Assembly: GCA_022827905.1 (NCBI GenBank)
Contig: JAJEIQ010000001.1
Location: forward strand, 62,001 to 126,000
DNA: 64,000 bases
Reading direction: 5' to 3'
Origin: Pseudomonadales bacterium
GTDB taxonomy: Bacteria > Pseudomonadota > Gammaproteobacteria > Pseudomonadales > Azotimanducaceae
Shown here: positions 54,107 through 62,411 of the stretch, piece by piece
Layout of the letters: each line of letters opens with the position of its first letter
Position numbering within the stretch: the stretch's first letter is position 1
Notes under the pieces: generated by a model
The model's input: the letters and a program-made list of their open reading frames with translations, nothing else
What the model was told of the DNA's origin: nothing
The model's database searches: none
Made by a program: the position numbers and the translations under genes

Positions 54107-54842
54107 TATCCGCGGGAAAGGCCTCGTACGAGTTGTTGTGGTTGATGAAGTCGGTCATCGCCGTCCACATTTCCGCGAAGGCGTAGGCGAAGACGCCGCC
54201 GGGCTGCAGCAGCAGCGCGTCCCAGCCGGTATGGAACGGCACGATCGCCTTCAGCGCTTCGGGCTGCGCCGCCGCCACGGCGAACTGCGACCAGCCCTCG
54301 TAGGAGCCGCCGATCATGCCCACGTTGCCGTCGCTCCAGGGCTGCGCGGCAATCCAGTCGACGATGGCGCCGCCGTCCTCGACGAACCGTTGGGTCATCA
54401 GGTCGTTCCAGCCGAAAGACGCGCCGGTGCCGCGCATGTCGGCGGCCACGTACGCATAGCCGCGCGCCAGGAAGAACTCCCAGGGAACCAGCGCCACCTC
54501 GCCGGTTTCGGGATCGATCGACATGCGGTGGTACGGGGTGTAGCGGAAGATCACCGGAAAGGCCGTTGGCGCTTCGCCCTTGCCGGCATAGCCGGTCGGC
54601 AACACCGCATCGACGGCGAGGCGCACGCCATCCGCCGCGGCCACGAAGTGCGACCGGCGCTTGTGGCCGGTCCACTCGACCGGGCTCGTGCCCTCCAGGG
54701 ACAAGGGGCTGGTCCGCACTTCAGGCGGTGCCGGGCCGGCCCCCGTTTCGTCCCCCGGGGCGCCGCCTTCGCAGGCGGCCAGCAAAGGAACGCACAGCAG
54801 AAGCCTGGCCATCAGGCCGATTGCGTAAGCTGGGGATTGCAT
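53946..54842 (-). pseudogene. CocE/NonD-type hydrolase lipoprotein, 3' end removed by IS91-like element
   Basis: The N-terminal about 245 residues (54107-54842) are a good S15/CocE hydrolase: lipoprotein signal with LAAC box, GYAYVAADMRGTGASFGWND, AAQPWSDGNVGMIGGSYEGW with Ser in GGSYEG, then AIVPFHTGWDALLLQPGGVF. After SYEAFPAD the frame enters IS sequence and ends as an unrelated tail. The catalytic Asp and His and the jelly-roll domain (about 300 residues) are missing, so the product cannot be active. It is the last gene of the gntR-metE-like-cupin operon, 6 bases after the cupin stop. A full-length relative is at 24803-26605. Confidence 0.85.
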
Positions 54843-54848
54843 GGTTCG

Positions 54849-55415
54849 CTACTCCTCGTTGAAGGTGGCGAGCTTCTTGAATGCGCCCAGCACCTCGCCG
54901 CCGAAGCGCCCGTCGATTTCCCGGCCGACGCTGGGCGGCACGCAGACGTCGTCGCGTGCGTCCACGGCGCCGGTGATCACGGTCAGCAGCACCGCGTCCT
55001 CTTCGCCGGCGTTGCTGAAGCCCCGGTAGGCGCCGGGCGGGCACGAGAAGGTGTCCCACTTGCCGAGCGTCACCCTTTCCTCCCCCTCGGGGCCGACCCG
55101 GAACTCGATCGTGCCGTCGAGCACCACGAAGGTCTCGTAGGTGTTGTCGTGGGCGTGCAGGCAGGGCCCCTGCCCCGGCGGCATGATCGAGACGTTCATG
55201 GTGGTGCCCGCCGCCCCGTAGATCGCCGCCGTCTCGCCGAAGGGGTTCTTGGTCTGCTCGATGATGATCGGCCTGAGATCCCGGGCGAAGATCACGTCCA
55301 TGGCCTCCTGCGGCACCCAGTCGAGGTCCTTGGCCGTGGACATCCGCTTGAGATCCCCGAAGCGCGCCACGCGACTTTGGATCTCCTCGGCGGTCATGCT
55401 TCTTTTCGCTTCCAT
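54849..55415 (-). CDS. Cupin-domain protein
   Basis: A 188-residue single-domain cupin. Motif 1 reads CLHAHDNTYETFVVLDGTIEF, giving HxH-x4-E-x6-G as expected for a mononuclear metal site. Motif 2 reads PPGAYRGFSN, where the usual metal-binding His after PxG is replaced by Arg, so the site would be two His plus Glu. About 65 residues precede the barrel. No signal peptide. It sits between a MetE-C-like gene (42 bases upstream) and the truncated CocE hydrolase (6 bases downstream), so it is part of a GntR-linked catabolic operon. Substrate unknown. Confidence 0.85.
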   Translation of the reverse strand: MEAKRSMTAEEIQSRVARFGDLKRMSTAKDLDWVPQEAMDVIFARDLRPIIIEQTKNPFGETAAIYGAAGTTMNVSIMPPGQGPCLHAHDNTYETFVVLDGTIEFRVGPEGEERVTLGKWDTFSCPPGAYRGFSNAGEEDAVLLTVITGAVDARDDVCVPPSVGREIDGRFGGEVLGAFKKLATFNEE

Positions 55416-55457
55416 GTGTCTCCTTTCCTCCTTGGTCTTTTCGATCCGCGTTCCGAC

Positions 55458-56660
55458 TCATCCCCACAGTCGTTGCGTGGCGATGGCCGCGCCGTCCGCC
55501 ATGGCCTTCATTTTCGCCCACACCACGTCCGGCGCCACCATGGTGTAGCCCGCGAAGGTGGAGAACCCGCAGTCGGTGTTGGCGACCACCCGCTCCCGGT
55601 CGCCGATCACGTCCACCCAGTGGCAGAGGCGGTTGGCCACCAGCTGCGGGTGCTCCAGCATGTTGGTGGTGACATCGATGACGCCCGGGAACATGACCAG
55701 GTCGTCGGGCAGCGGCATGTCGCGGAACAGGTCCACCTCGTGGGCGTGGCGCGGATTGGCGCAGGCCAGCGAAAGGCCACCCACGTTGGCCTTGTAGATG
55801 ATGGGCAGGATCGACTCCAGGGCGACATCGTCGCAGTGGGGGCCGTCCCAGTTGCCCCAGCAGACGTGCAGGCGCACCCGGTCCTTCGGAATGTTCGAAA
55901 GCGCCTCGTTGAGTGCCGCCACATGCACTTCCATGCGCTGCTGGAACGCCTTCAGGGGCCGGTCGACGAACAGGATCTGGCGCTCCAGGGCGAGGTCCGG
56001 GGCATCGAGCTGCAGGATGTGGCCCCGGGAGACGATGTGCTCGTACTCCCGCCGCAGCTCGCGGGCCAGGGCGAAGACGTAATCCTCGTCACGCGGATAG
56101 GCGGGGTTGTCCGGGCTGCGCAGCAGCGTGGTGGCCAGGATGCCCGGGGTGACGGCGGTGACGAAGGTGCCCGTGAATTGGCTGCTCGCATCCGGTTCCG
56201 CCGCGAGCGCGTCCGCGAACAGGTCGAGTTCCTCCTTCGCCTGGGTCAGTTCCGGGTCGTAGCGCACGGCGTCCACGCACTCCGGGGTCGCCCACACGGA
56301 AGCGGACTTGCCGGCGGTGGACTGCCCCGCCGAGCGGCTGGCCACCAGCTTCGCATAGCCCGGGAACTTGGCGAAGTCCGTGACCGTGCCGCGCTTGGCC
56401 TCGCCGCCGAAGCCGGTCATGCGGTCCTTGGCATAGAAGGAAAAGCCGATGCGCGGCAGTTCGCCGTCGCCGGCAATGTCGATGCCCGCAGCCGCCTGCT
56501 CGCGAACCACTTCCCTCAGGCCGCTGAGCACCTCCGCTTGGAACGCGCCGCGGTCAACGTCCTCGCCGGCTTCCATGCTGCCGAGCATGTCGAGCAGCGC
56601 CGGGCCCCGGGGCAGGCTGCCGACATGGGTGACCAGTATGCGATCGTCGCTGTGTTGCAT
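55458..56660 (-). CDS. MetE C-terminal-domain-like protein (cobalamin-independent methionine synthase family)
   Basis: A 400-residue TIM-barrel protein of the UROD/MetE-like superfamily. It starts VTHVGSLPRG, as in MetE C-terminal domains and their stand-alone relatives. Zinc ligands are partly visible: HVCWGNWDG gives His-x-Cys, and ANTDCGFST gives the distal Cys; the Glu found between them in MetE is not obvious (SLACANPRHAHE). Stand-alone forms lacking the N-terminal domain include methyltransferases and enzymes of unknown role in catabolic clusters, so methionine synthesis should not be assumed. It starts two bases after the GntR regulator's stop and is co-transcribed with it. Confidence 0.85.
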   Translation of the reverse strand: MQHSDDRILVTHVGSLPRGPALLDMLGSMEAGEDVDRGAFQAEVLSGLREVVREQAAAGIDIAGDGELPRIGFSFYAKDRMTGFGGEAKRGTVTDFAKFPGYAKLVASRSAGQSTAGKSASVWATPECVDAVRYDPELTQAKEELDLFADALAAEPDASSQFTGTFVTAVTPGILATTLLRSPDNPAYPRDEDYVFALARELRREYEHIVSRGHILQLDAPDLALERQILFVDRPLKAFQQRMEVHVAALNEALSNIPKDRVRLHVCWGNWDGPHCDDVALESILPIIYKANVGGLSLACANPRHAHEVDLFRDMPLPDDLVMFPGVIDVTTNMLEHPQLVANRLCHWVDVIGDRERVVANTDCGFSTFAGYTMVAPDVVWAKMKAMADGAAIATQRLWG

Positions 56661-56662
56661 GG

Positions 56663-57364
56663 TTATCCCCTCCCGCTTAGGTCCGCGTTGCGGATCGTTT
56701 CGATGTAGTTGTCGAAATAGGCCATCTTGATGTCGATGGCGCGCTCGGCATCGCTCGCCAGCAGCGCCTCCGTCGCATCCGCATAGGCCTTAACCACTCG
56801 GCCCTGGTCCACCGCCGGATGCAGGTTGGCCACCTCGCGATGCACCAGCCCTAGGTGCAGCCGCTGGATCAGCTTGGTCAGGTAGTGGTTTCCGGCGATG
56901 TCGTGCAGCACGAAGTAGTAGTTGGTTACAGCCCTCAGGAGATCGGTAATGGGTGCGTCCGCAAAGGCGCGCACCTCATCCACAGCCGCCAGGATGCGCT
57001 GGCGATTGGCGGAATCCTCGAGGGCCGGCACGGCAAGCGTCAGGCTCATGTAAACGACGCCTTTCGCGGCCTGGTAGATCTGCACGATCTCATCCGCCGA
57101 AAGCCGCTTGACCACCGCGCCGCGGTAGGGGCGGATTTCCACCAGCCCTTCGCCGGCGAGCAGGCGCAGCGCCTCGCGGATCGGGCCGACTCCGAGCCCC
57201 GAGTTGGCCGCGACCTCCGCTTCCACCAGCCGGTGCCCGGGCAGGTACAGGCCGTTGCGGATGCCCTCCTCGATGTGCTCGACTGCCCGTTCCATCCGAT
57301 GCTGGCCCGTGGCTCTCTCCGGGTGCGCGGCGCTGCCGCTTCGTATCGGGGTGACGCTCGACAT
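56663..57364 (-). CDS. GntR-family transcriptional regulator with FCD domain
   Basis: A 233-residue regulator: winged helix-turn-helix at about 20-92 (IRNGLYLPGHRLVEAEVA, GVGPIREALRLLAGEGLVEI, YRGAVVKRLS) and an all-helical FCD ligand domain at about 100-225, with His residues in FVLHDIAGNHYL and LVHREVANLH that could bind a metal. FCD regulators usually bind a catabolic acid or its metal complex. It heads the operon with the MetE-like, cupin and hydrolase genes and diverges from a TBDR; a palindrome lies in the 113-base shared region. It likely controls both directions and itself. Confidence 0.92.
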   Translation of the reverse strand: MSSVTPIRSGSAAHPERATGQHRMERAVEHIEEGIRNGLYLPGHRLVEAEVAANSGLGVGPIREALRLLAGEGLVEIRPYRGAVVKRLSADEIVQIYQAAKGVVYMSLTLAVPALEDSANRQRILAAVDEVRAFADAPITDLLRAVTNYYFVLHDIAGNHYLTKLIQRLHLGLVHREVANLHPAVDQGRVVKAYADATEALLASDAERAIDIKMAYFDNYIETIRNADLSGRG

Positions 57365-57402
57365 GGGCGCATCATACTCGACGCGGCAAAAATATCATCG
57401 TT

Positions 57403-57420
57403 GAAATCATCAATGATTTC
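57403..57420. promoter_or_regulatory. Candidate GntR/FCD operator
   Basis: GAAATCAT at 57403-57410 and ATGATTTC at 57413-57420 form a perfect 8-bp inverted repeat with a CA spacer, in the AT-rich stretch between the divergent gntR and TBDR genes. A related half ATATCAT lies just before it (57392-57398), and a TTCAAC (57422-57427) mirrors GTTGAA (57400-57405). Confidence 0.6.
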
Positions 57421-57477
57421 ATTCAACATCTATGCAATCCATCCACAGCTATTCCAGACGGCGCAAGGGGGACAGCC

Positions 57478-59787
57478 ATGAGAATCGCAGCCACCATCAG
57501 CACTTGCCTTGTCCTGATGAGCCTTTCCGGTCTTCCGAGCGCTCAGGACACCGGGCCGGGCCTAGTCGAGGAAATCGTCGTCACGGCCCGATTCCGGGAG
57601 GAGAGCGCCCAGGATGTCGGCGCATCCATCAGCGCCTACGGCGAACAGGCGATCCGCGACCTCGGCGTGGAGAACATGTCTGATCTCGCATTCGTCACGC
57701 CGGGCCTGAACCTGCAGGACCGGGGGCCCAACCGCAACGAGATTTCGGTACGGGGCGTCGGGCGGCTGGTCTTTCCCCAGGACCTGCTGCCGGTTTCCAA
57801 CGCCATCGGCACCTATTTCGACGATGTCCCGCTGAACATCAACATCGGCACCCAGATCGACATGCGTTTTTTCGACCTGGAGCGGGTGGAGGTGCTGCGC
57901 GGTCCCCAAGGGACCTTGTTCGGCGAAGGCGCGGAGGGCGGCGCGGTGCGCTATGTCTCCAAAGACCCCAGCCTGGAAGCCGCCCAAGCCATTGTGGAAG
58001 CCGATTTCAACAGGGTGAGCCACGGCGAATCCGCGTTCGGCGCCCGGGCCGCCTTGAGCATCCCCTTGGCCCGGGACCGGGCCGGATTGAGGCTGGTGGT
58101 CAACCGGGTTACTCAGGGCGGCTTCGTCGACAACGTTGCCACCGGCACCGATGACATCAACGACTTCGAAGCGGTGAACGTGCGCGCCGTGTTCCTGGCG
58201 GAACCGAACGACCGATTCCGCATCCGCCTGGTCGCCATGCACGAAGAGATGGACCAGGACACCTTCTGGTTCGTGACCGGCGACCCGGACGACCTGGAAC
58301 TCGATTTCTTTTCCGACGACGGCTTCGTCGAGGACGACTACGATCTGGTGAGCGCCAACCTGAGCTACGACTTCGGTCCCCTGAAGGTGGAGTCCATCAC
58401 CTCCTACCTGGAACGCGACCGCCATCGCTACCAGATCGACAACGTCTTCGGCGGCCTGAACACCGTTGCGGTCACCTTTGCGTTCGGCTCCTTCACGCGG
58501 GGCGACACCTTCGCCGACGACAAGACCTCTTGGGAGCAGTTCTCCCAGGAGGTTCGCCTACTTTCCGATTTCGACGGGCCGTTCAATTTCGTGGCCGGGT
58601 TGTTCTATCGGGACTTCGACCTTGAAATTACCGGCACCAACTGTTCGCCCGTTTACCTAGCCGTGGGCTTTCCCGCCGAATGCGGCGACGACATCTTTGC
58701 CGTGCTGAACCCGGCCGGCGAACCCCGCGGCCTCACCACCAACAGCGGAGAGCAGATCTCGGCCTTCTTCGAGGCAACCTTGTCCATCAACGACCGGTTG
58801 CGGCTGATCGCCGGGCTGCGCAGCCACAACGAGGATGTCGATCTGGCCACCGGTGGGGCCACATTCAGCCTGTTCGGCTTCAACACCGTCGGCGCCCTGT
58901 CCGAATCGGAATCCATCGACGAACTGCTGCCCAAGGTCGGCCTGGAATTCGACCTGAGCGACGCCGCCCTCCTGTACCTGACCTATTCCGCCGGCGCCCG
59001 CAACGGCAACCTCAACTCACCGATCACCATGGGGCAGATCGAAGCGGCTTTCGGACCCGGTTCGTCCGACCGCTACCGCACTTACCATCCCGAACGCACC
59101 GATGCCTTCGAACTCGGCATCAAGTCGCTGCTGCTGGACGGCACCCTGCAATTCAATGCCTCCGCCTACTACAACATCATCGATGACATGCAGGCAGCAA
59201 CCTTTCCCGGCGGCCTGTTTGCCATATTGGAAAACGTGGGAGACGGCCATGCCGTCGGCGGCGACCTCGAAGTGACTTGGCGACCCACCGACTCGCTGTT
59301 GCTGTTCGGCAGCCTGAGCGTAACCGAGGCGGAAAACGACGACGAGTTCATCTTCCGGGACAGTCCGCCGCCTTTGCCCAAGGTGATCACGCCCGAGGGC
59401 ACCGACAACCCCTATACGCCGAAGACTTCCCTATCCGCAGGGGCGCAGTACGCTTGGACCATCGAGGGCATGGGACCGGGCACGAACCTCGTGTTCAACG
59501 TCAACCTGCAGCATACCGGCAAGTACAAGATCACATTCGAGGGCGATGCCGAGGAACTCGGGAACTTCCAGACGCTCAACGCCTCCATCGGGCTTGTCGC
59601 CGATCGCTGGGAAGTGAACCTGCGCGCGGACAACCTGCTGGACAACGTCGAGGTGGTTTCCATTCAGGAACTCGACAGCGACCTCTCCCCGTTCCTGGGC
59701 CCGCTGCAGCCGGCCGACTACAGTTTCAACGAGGTGAGCCACAACCGGCCGCGCACGCTGAGCCTGACGGCCCGCTATTCGTTCTAG
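57478..59787 (+). CDS. TonB-dependent receptor
   Basis: A 769-residue outer-membrane receptor with a signal peptide (about 1-22, ending LPSA), TonB-box-like VEEIVVTARFREES, and plug with LRGPQGTLFGEGAEGGAVRYVS. The barrel ends RTLSLTARYSF, with terminal Phe typical for outer-membrane assembly. It opens a same-strand gene series: Asp-box lipoprotein (29 bases downstream), M19 dipeptidase, DUF819 permease and GGT. It is divergent from the GntR/FCD regulator with a palindromic site between, so it is probably regulated by it. The likely ligand is a peptide- or gamma-glutamyl-type compound, judged only from the neighbours. Confidence 0.95.
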   Translation: MRIAATISTCLVLMSLSGLPSAQDTGPGLVEEIVVTARFREESAQDVGASISAYGEQAIRDLGVENMSDLAFVTPGLNLQDRGPNRNEISVRGVGRLVFPQDLLPVSNAIGTYFDDVPLNINIGTQIDMRFFDLERVEVLRGPQGTLFGEGAEGGAVRYVSKDPSLEAAQAIVEADFNRVSHGESAFGARAALSIPLARDRAGLRLVVNRVTQGGFVDNVATGTDDINDFEAVNVRAVFLAEPNDRFRIRLVAMHEEMDQDTFWFVTGDPDDLELDFFSDDGFVEDDYDLVSANLSYDFGPLKVESITSYLERDRHRYQIDNVFGGLNTVAVTFAFGSFTRGDTFADDKTSWEQFSQEVRLLSDFDGPFNFVAGLFYRDFDLEITGTNCSPVYLAVGFPAECGDDIFAVLNPAGEPRGLTTNSGEQISAFFEATLSINDRLRLIAGLRSHNEDVDLATGGATFSLFGFNTVGALSESESIDELLPKVGLEFDLSDAALLYLTYSAGARNGNLNSPITMGQIEAAFGPGSSDRYRTYHPERTDAFELGIKSLLLDGTLQFNASAYYNIIDDMQAATFPGGLFAILENVGDGHAVGGDLEVTWRPTDSLLLFGSLSVTEAENDDEFIFRDSPPPLPKVITPEGTDNPYTPKTSLSAGAQYAWTIEGMGPGTNLVFNVNLQHTGKYKITFEGDAEELGNFQTLNASIGLVADRWEVNLRADNLLDNVEVVSIQELDSDLSPFLGPLQPADYSFNEVSHNRPRTLSLTARYSF

Positions 59788-59816
59788 CGTTCCTTCCCAA
59801 AGGCGTCGAGAGCTTT

Positions 59817-61313
59817 ATGAGAGCGTTCCCTTCGAAGACTGGCCTGACCATTGCATTGACCGCCGCCGTATCGACCGCCGGCTGCGGTGCCGGAAACGAG
59901 CCGGTGAAAGAGGAAACCGCGGAAAGCGCGGCCTCAACCCAATCCGTGCAACTCGTCGTTAGCGATCCGATCCGCATCGGAACGGGAAAGTCGCCGCTGG
60001 ACGGCGACTGCGGGAAACTGAGCGACGGTTACACGTATCCGGACGATAGCGAAACCGACCCACGCCTCGTCGTATCGGCCGGTAACCCTGCGCGCATTGC
60101 GGTGGCCTTCATGCGCGATCCGGTGCTGGCCATCTCGACGGCGGTTTCCGAGGATGGGGGCATCACCTGGCGGGAGGCCGAGCCCCCTGGGCTGTCACCC
60201 TGCACCGGCACGTCCTACAACAGCTACGGCGACCAGGATCTCGGCATCGGCGCCGACGACCGCCTGTATCTGGCATCGGTGCAGGGCGATTTCCTGCCCG
60301 AGGGGGAACCCCTCGTGATCGGGGCGGAATACTGGATGAACAGCGCGGTGGTGGTATCGACCTCCGACGACTTCGGCCTGACCTGGTCGCAGCCCCGGGT
60401 CGTCTCACCCCTGGGGGAATACCAGCACACCACGCTCATCGCCACCGACCCCGACAGCGCCGGCACCGCCCACGTCGCCTGGCATGTGCACCGGAACCCC
60501 AGCCAGCCGGAGGGGACCGAATCGCACTTGGAAGATGGTCACATCTATCTGGCATCGACCACGGACGGCGGCGCCTCCTGGAGCCGACCCGAACCGGTCA
60601 TGGCGGCTCGGGGCGCACTAGATCTGGTGCGCTTCGCCGACGGCGAACTACTGGCCGCGGCACTTAAAGGCGAGGACCCGATCACGGCGGCCACCGTGTT
60701 CAGCCGCCGCACCGCGGACGGCTGGACCGCACCGCAGCCGCTGCCGCTGCAGTCGAACACCGGCGCGTTCATGCATCCCGAAGGGGAAATGGTGCTCGCC
60801 ATCGACGCGCCGCTGTACCTGGACTCGGACGGCACCCTGCATCTGGTTGCATCGACCTACGATCCCGAAACCAACCGGGGAGCGGTGGCCGTTGCTTCGT
60901 CAGCGGACCGCGGCGTGACCTGGAGTGCGCCATCGACCGTGGCCGAGGTGGATGGGCCAGCATGGAATGCGGCCGTTGGCGCCGCACCCGATGGGGCGAT
61001 CGGCGTCTTCTGGTACGACGCCCGCGACGATGTGCCTGGCGATGGCCGCATTACGACGAGGGCCCGCTTTGCGGCGTCCGTGGACGATGGCGCAAGCTGG
61101 ACGGAAACGGCGCTGTCACAGCCGTTCGACCTTGCCAAGGGACCCCGGCCGCATGTGCTTCTTTATCTGGGCAACTATTTCGAGGTCAAGCCCACCGGCC
61201 CCGGCGCCTTCGCTGTCGCCTATGCGGTGACCCCGCCCCTGTCCGAGGGAGCGGCCGATTTGCACTTCGTCAACGTGTCCATCCATCGCACCAGCTACCG
61301 TTCAAGTCCTTGA
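59817..61313 (+). CDS. Lipoprotein with five Asp-box (BNR) repeats, sialidase-like propeller
   Basis: A 498-residue lipoprotein: MRAFPSKTGLTIALTAAVST followed by the lipobox AGC. Five Asp-box repeats are visible: SEDGGITW, SDDFGLTW, TTDGGASW, SADRGVTW and SVDDGASW, spaced around a six-bladed propeller as in sialidases. However, I cannot see the full sialidase arginine triad or the FRIP motif, so enzymatic sialidase activity is not supported; a binding protein or other exo-hydrolase is as likely. Start ATG 59817 is chosen for the signal; the frame is open far upstream through the TBDR gene in another frame. It is 29 bases after the TBDR and likely acts with it. Confidence 0.85.
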   Translation: MRAFPSKTGLTIALTAAVSTAGCGAGNEPVKEETAESAASTQSVQLVVSDPIRIGTGKSPLDGDCGKLSDGYTYPDDSETDPRLVVSAGNPARIAVAFMRDPVLAISTAVSEDGGITWREAEPPGLSPCTGTSYNSYGDQDLGIGADDRLYLASVQGDFLPEGEPLVIGAEYWMNSAVVVSTSDDFGLTWSQPRVVSPLGEYQHTTLIATDPDSAGTAHVAWHVHRNPSQPEGTESHLEDGHIYLASTTDGGASWSRPEPVMAARGALDLVRFADGELLAAALKGEDPITAATVFSRRTADGWTAPQPLPLQSNTGAFMHPEGEMVLAIDAPLYLDSDGTLHLVASTYDPETNRGAVAVASSADRGVTWSAPSTVAEVDGPAWNAAVGAAPDGAIGVFWYDARDDVPGDGRITTRARFAASVDDGASWTETALSQPFDLAKGPRPHVLLYLGNYFEVKPTGPGAFAVAYAVTPPLSEGAADLHFVNVSIHRTSYRSSP

Positions 61314-61369
61314 GCCGAGTCTCCCCAAGCCGCTATGGTGGGCGTGCCTAAGCTAAGGGATCACCCCCC

Positions 61370-62383
61370 ATGAACGCGGAACCTGCAAGCGCAGCCATCT
61401 CGGCGCGCGCCACTGAACTGCTCGCCGATGCAATCGTGTGGGACAACCATGCCTGCATGCCGGTGCGGCCCGGGGATGTCGAATTCCTCGACCAGCTGGA
61501 ACGGCACCGGCGCAGCGGCGCCTGTTTCGTCAGCCTTAACGTCTCCTTCGACCGGTTTCCCTGGCACTTCGGCTTCAAGATGCTGGCCACCTTCCGCAGC
61601 TGGATCAAGCGGCACCCCGAGCGGTACCTGCTGGTGAACGAGGTCGGCGACATCCATCGCGCCAAGCGGGAGGGAAAGCTGGGCGTCGCCTTCGACCTCG
61701 AAGGGGCGGTGGCGGTGGACGACCTGCCCGAGCTGGTCGAACCCTATTACGCCCTCGGGGTCCGCTGGATGCTGATCGCCTACAACCTCAACAACCGCGT
61801 CGGCGGCGGCTGCCAGGACGACGATGCGGGGCTCACCGAGTTCGGGCGGCGCGTGATCGACGAGATGGCGCGGGTAGGCATGGTACTCTGCTGCACCCAC
61901 ACCGGTTACCGCACCGCCCGGGAAGCGATCGAGTATTCGAGCAATCCGGTGATCTTCTCGCACTCCAACCCGCGCGCGCTGTGGGATCACGAGCGCAACA
62001 TCCCCGACGACCTGATCGTGGCTTGCGCCCAAAGCAGCGGCGTCATCAACGTTAACGGCATCGGCATATTCCTCGGCGACAACGACAACTCCACGGAGGC
62101 CATCGTCCGCCACATCGACTACGTCGCCTCCTTGGTGGGGCCGGATCACGTCGGGCTGGGGCTCGACTTCGTGTTCGATGCCTCGGAGCTCGACGATCTG
62201 GTCGAGAACAACCCGGAGCTGTTCCCGCCGGAGAAAGGCTATGGAAAGGGCCTGCGCATGGTGGAGCCGGAACGGATACCCGTGATCGCGGAGCGCCTGC
62301 TGCAACTCGGCTGGGACGACGAGGCGGTGCGCGGCCTGCTCGGCGGAAACAACCTGCGCGTTGCGGAGCAGGTGTGGCGTTGA
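61370..62383 (+). CDS. M19 membrane dipeptidase-family protein
   Basis: A 337-residue dipeptidase-family protein without an obvious signal peptide. Compared with its two paralogues in this window, its metal site is closest to canonical: WDNHACMP keeps the first His (the Asp of HxD is Cys), the bridging Glu is present in FDLEGAV, the His residues are in CCTHTGYRT and IFSHSNPRAL, and the Asp is in HVGLGLDFVF. Membrane dipeptidases hydrolyse dipeptides such as Cys-Gly, including after GGT has trimmed glutathione conjugates. It is 56 bases after the Asp-box lipoprotein gene and 28 bases before a permease gene. Confidence 0.88.
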   Translation: MNAEPASAAISARATELLADAIVWDNHACMPVRPGDVEFLDQLERHRRSGACFVSLNVSFDRFPWHFGFKMLATFRSWIKRHPERYLLVNEVGDIHRAKREGKLGVAFDLEGAVAVDDLPELVEPYYALGVRWMLIAYNLNNRVGGGCQDDDAGLTEFGRRVIDEMARVGMVLCCTHTGYRTAREAIEYSSNPVIFSHSNPRALWDHERNIPDDLIVACAQSSGVINVNGIGIFLGDNDNSTEAIVRHIDYVASLVGPDHVGLGLDFVFDASELDDLVENNPELFPPEKGYGKGLRMVEPERIPVIAERLLQLGWDDEAVRGLLGGNNLRVAEQVWR

Positions 62384-62411
62384 GCACGGGCGCTTCGGTA
62401 GGGCGTGCTAA

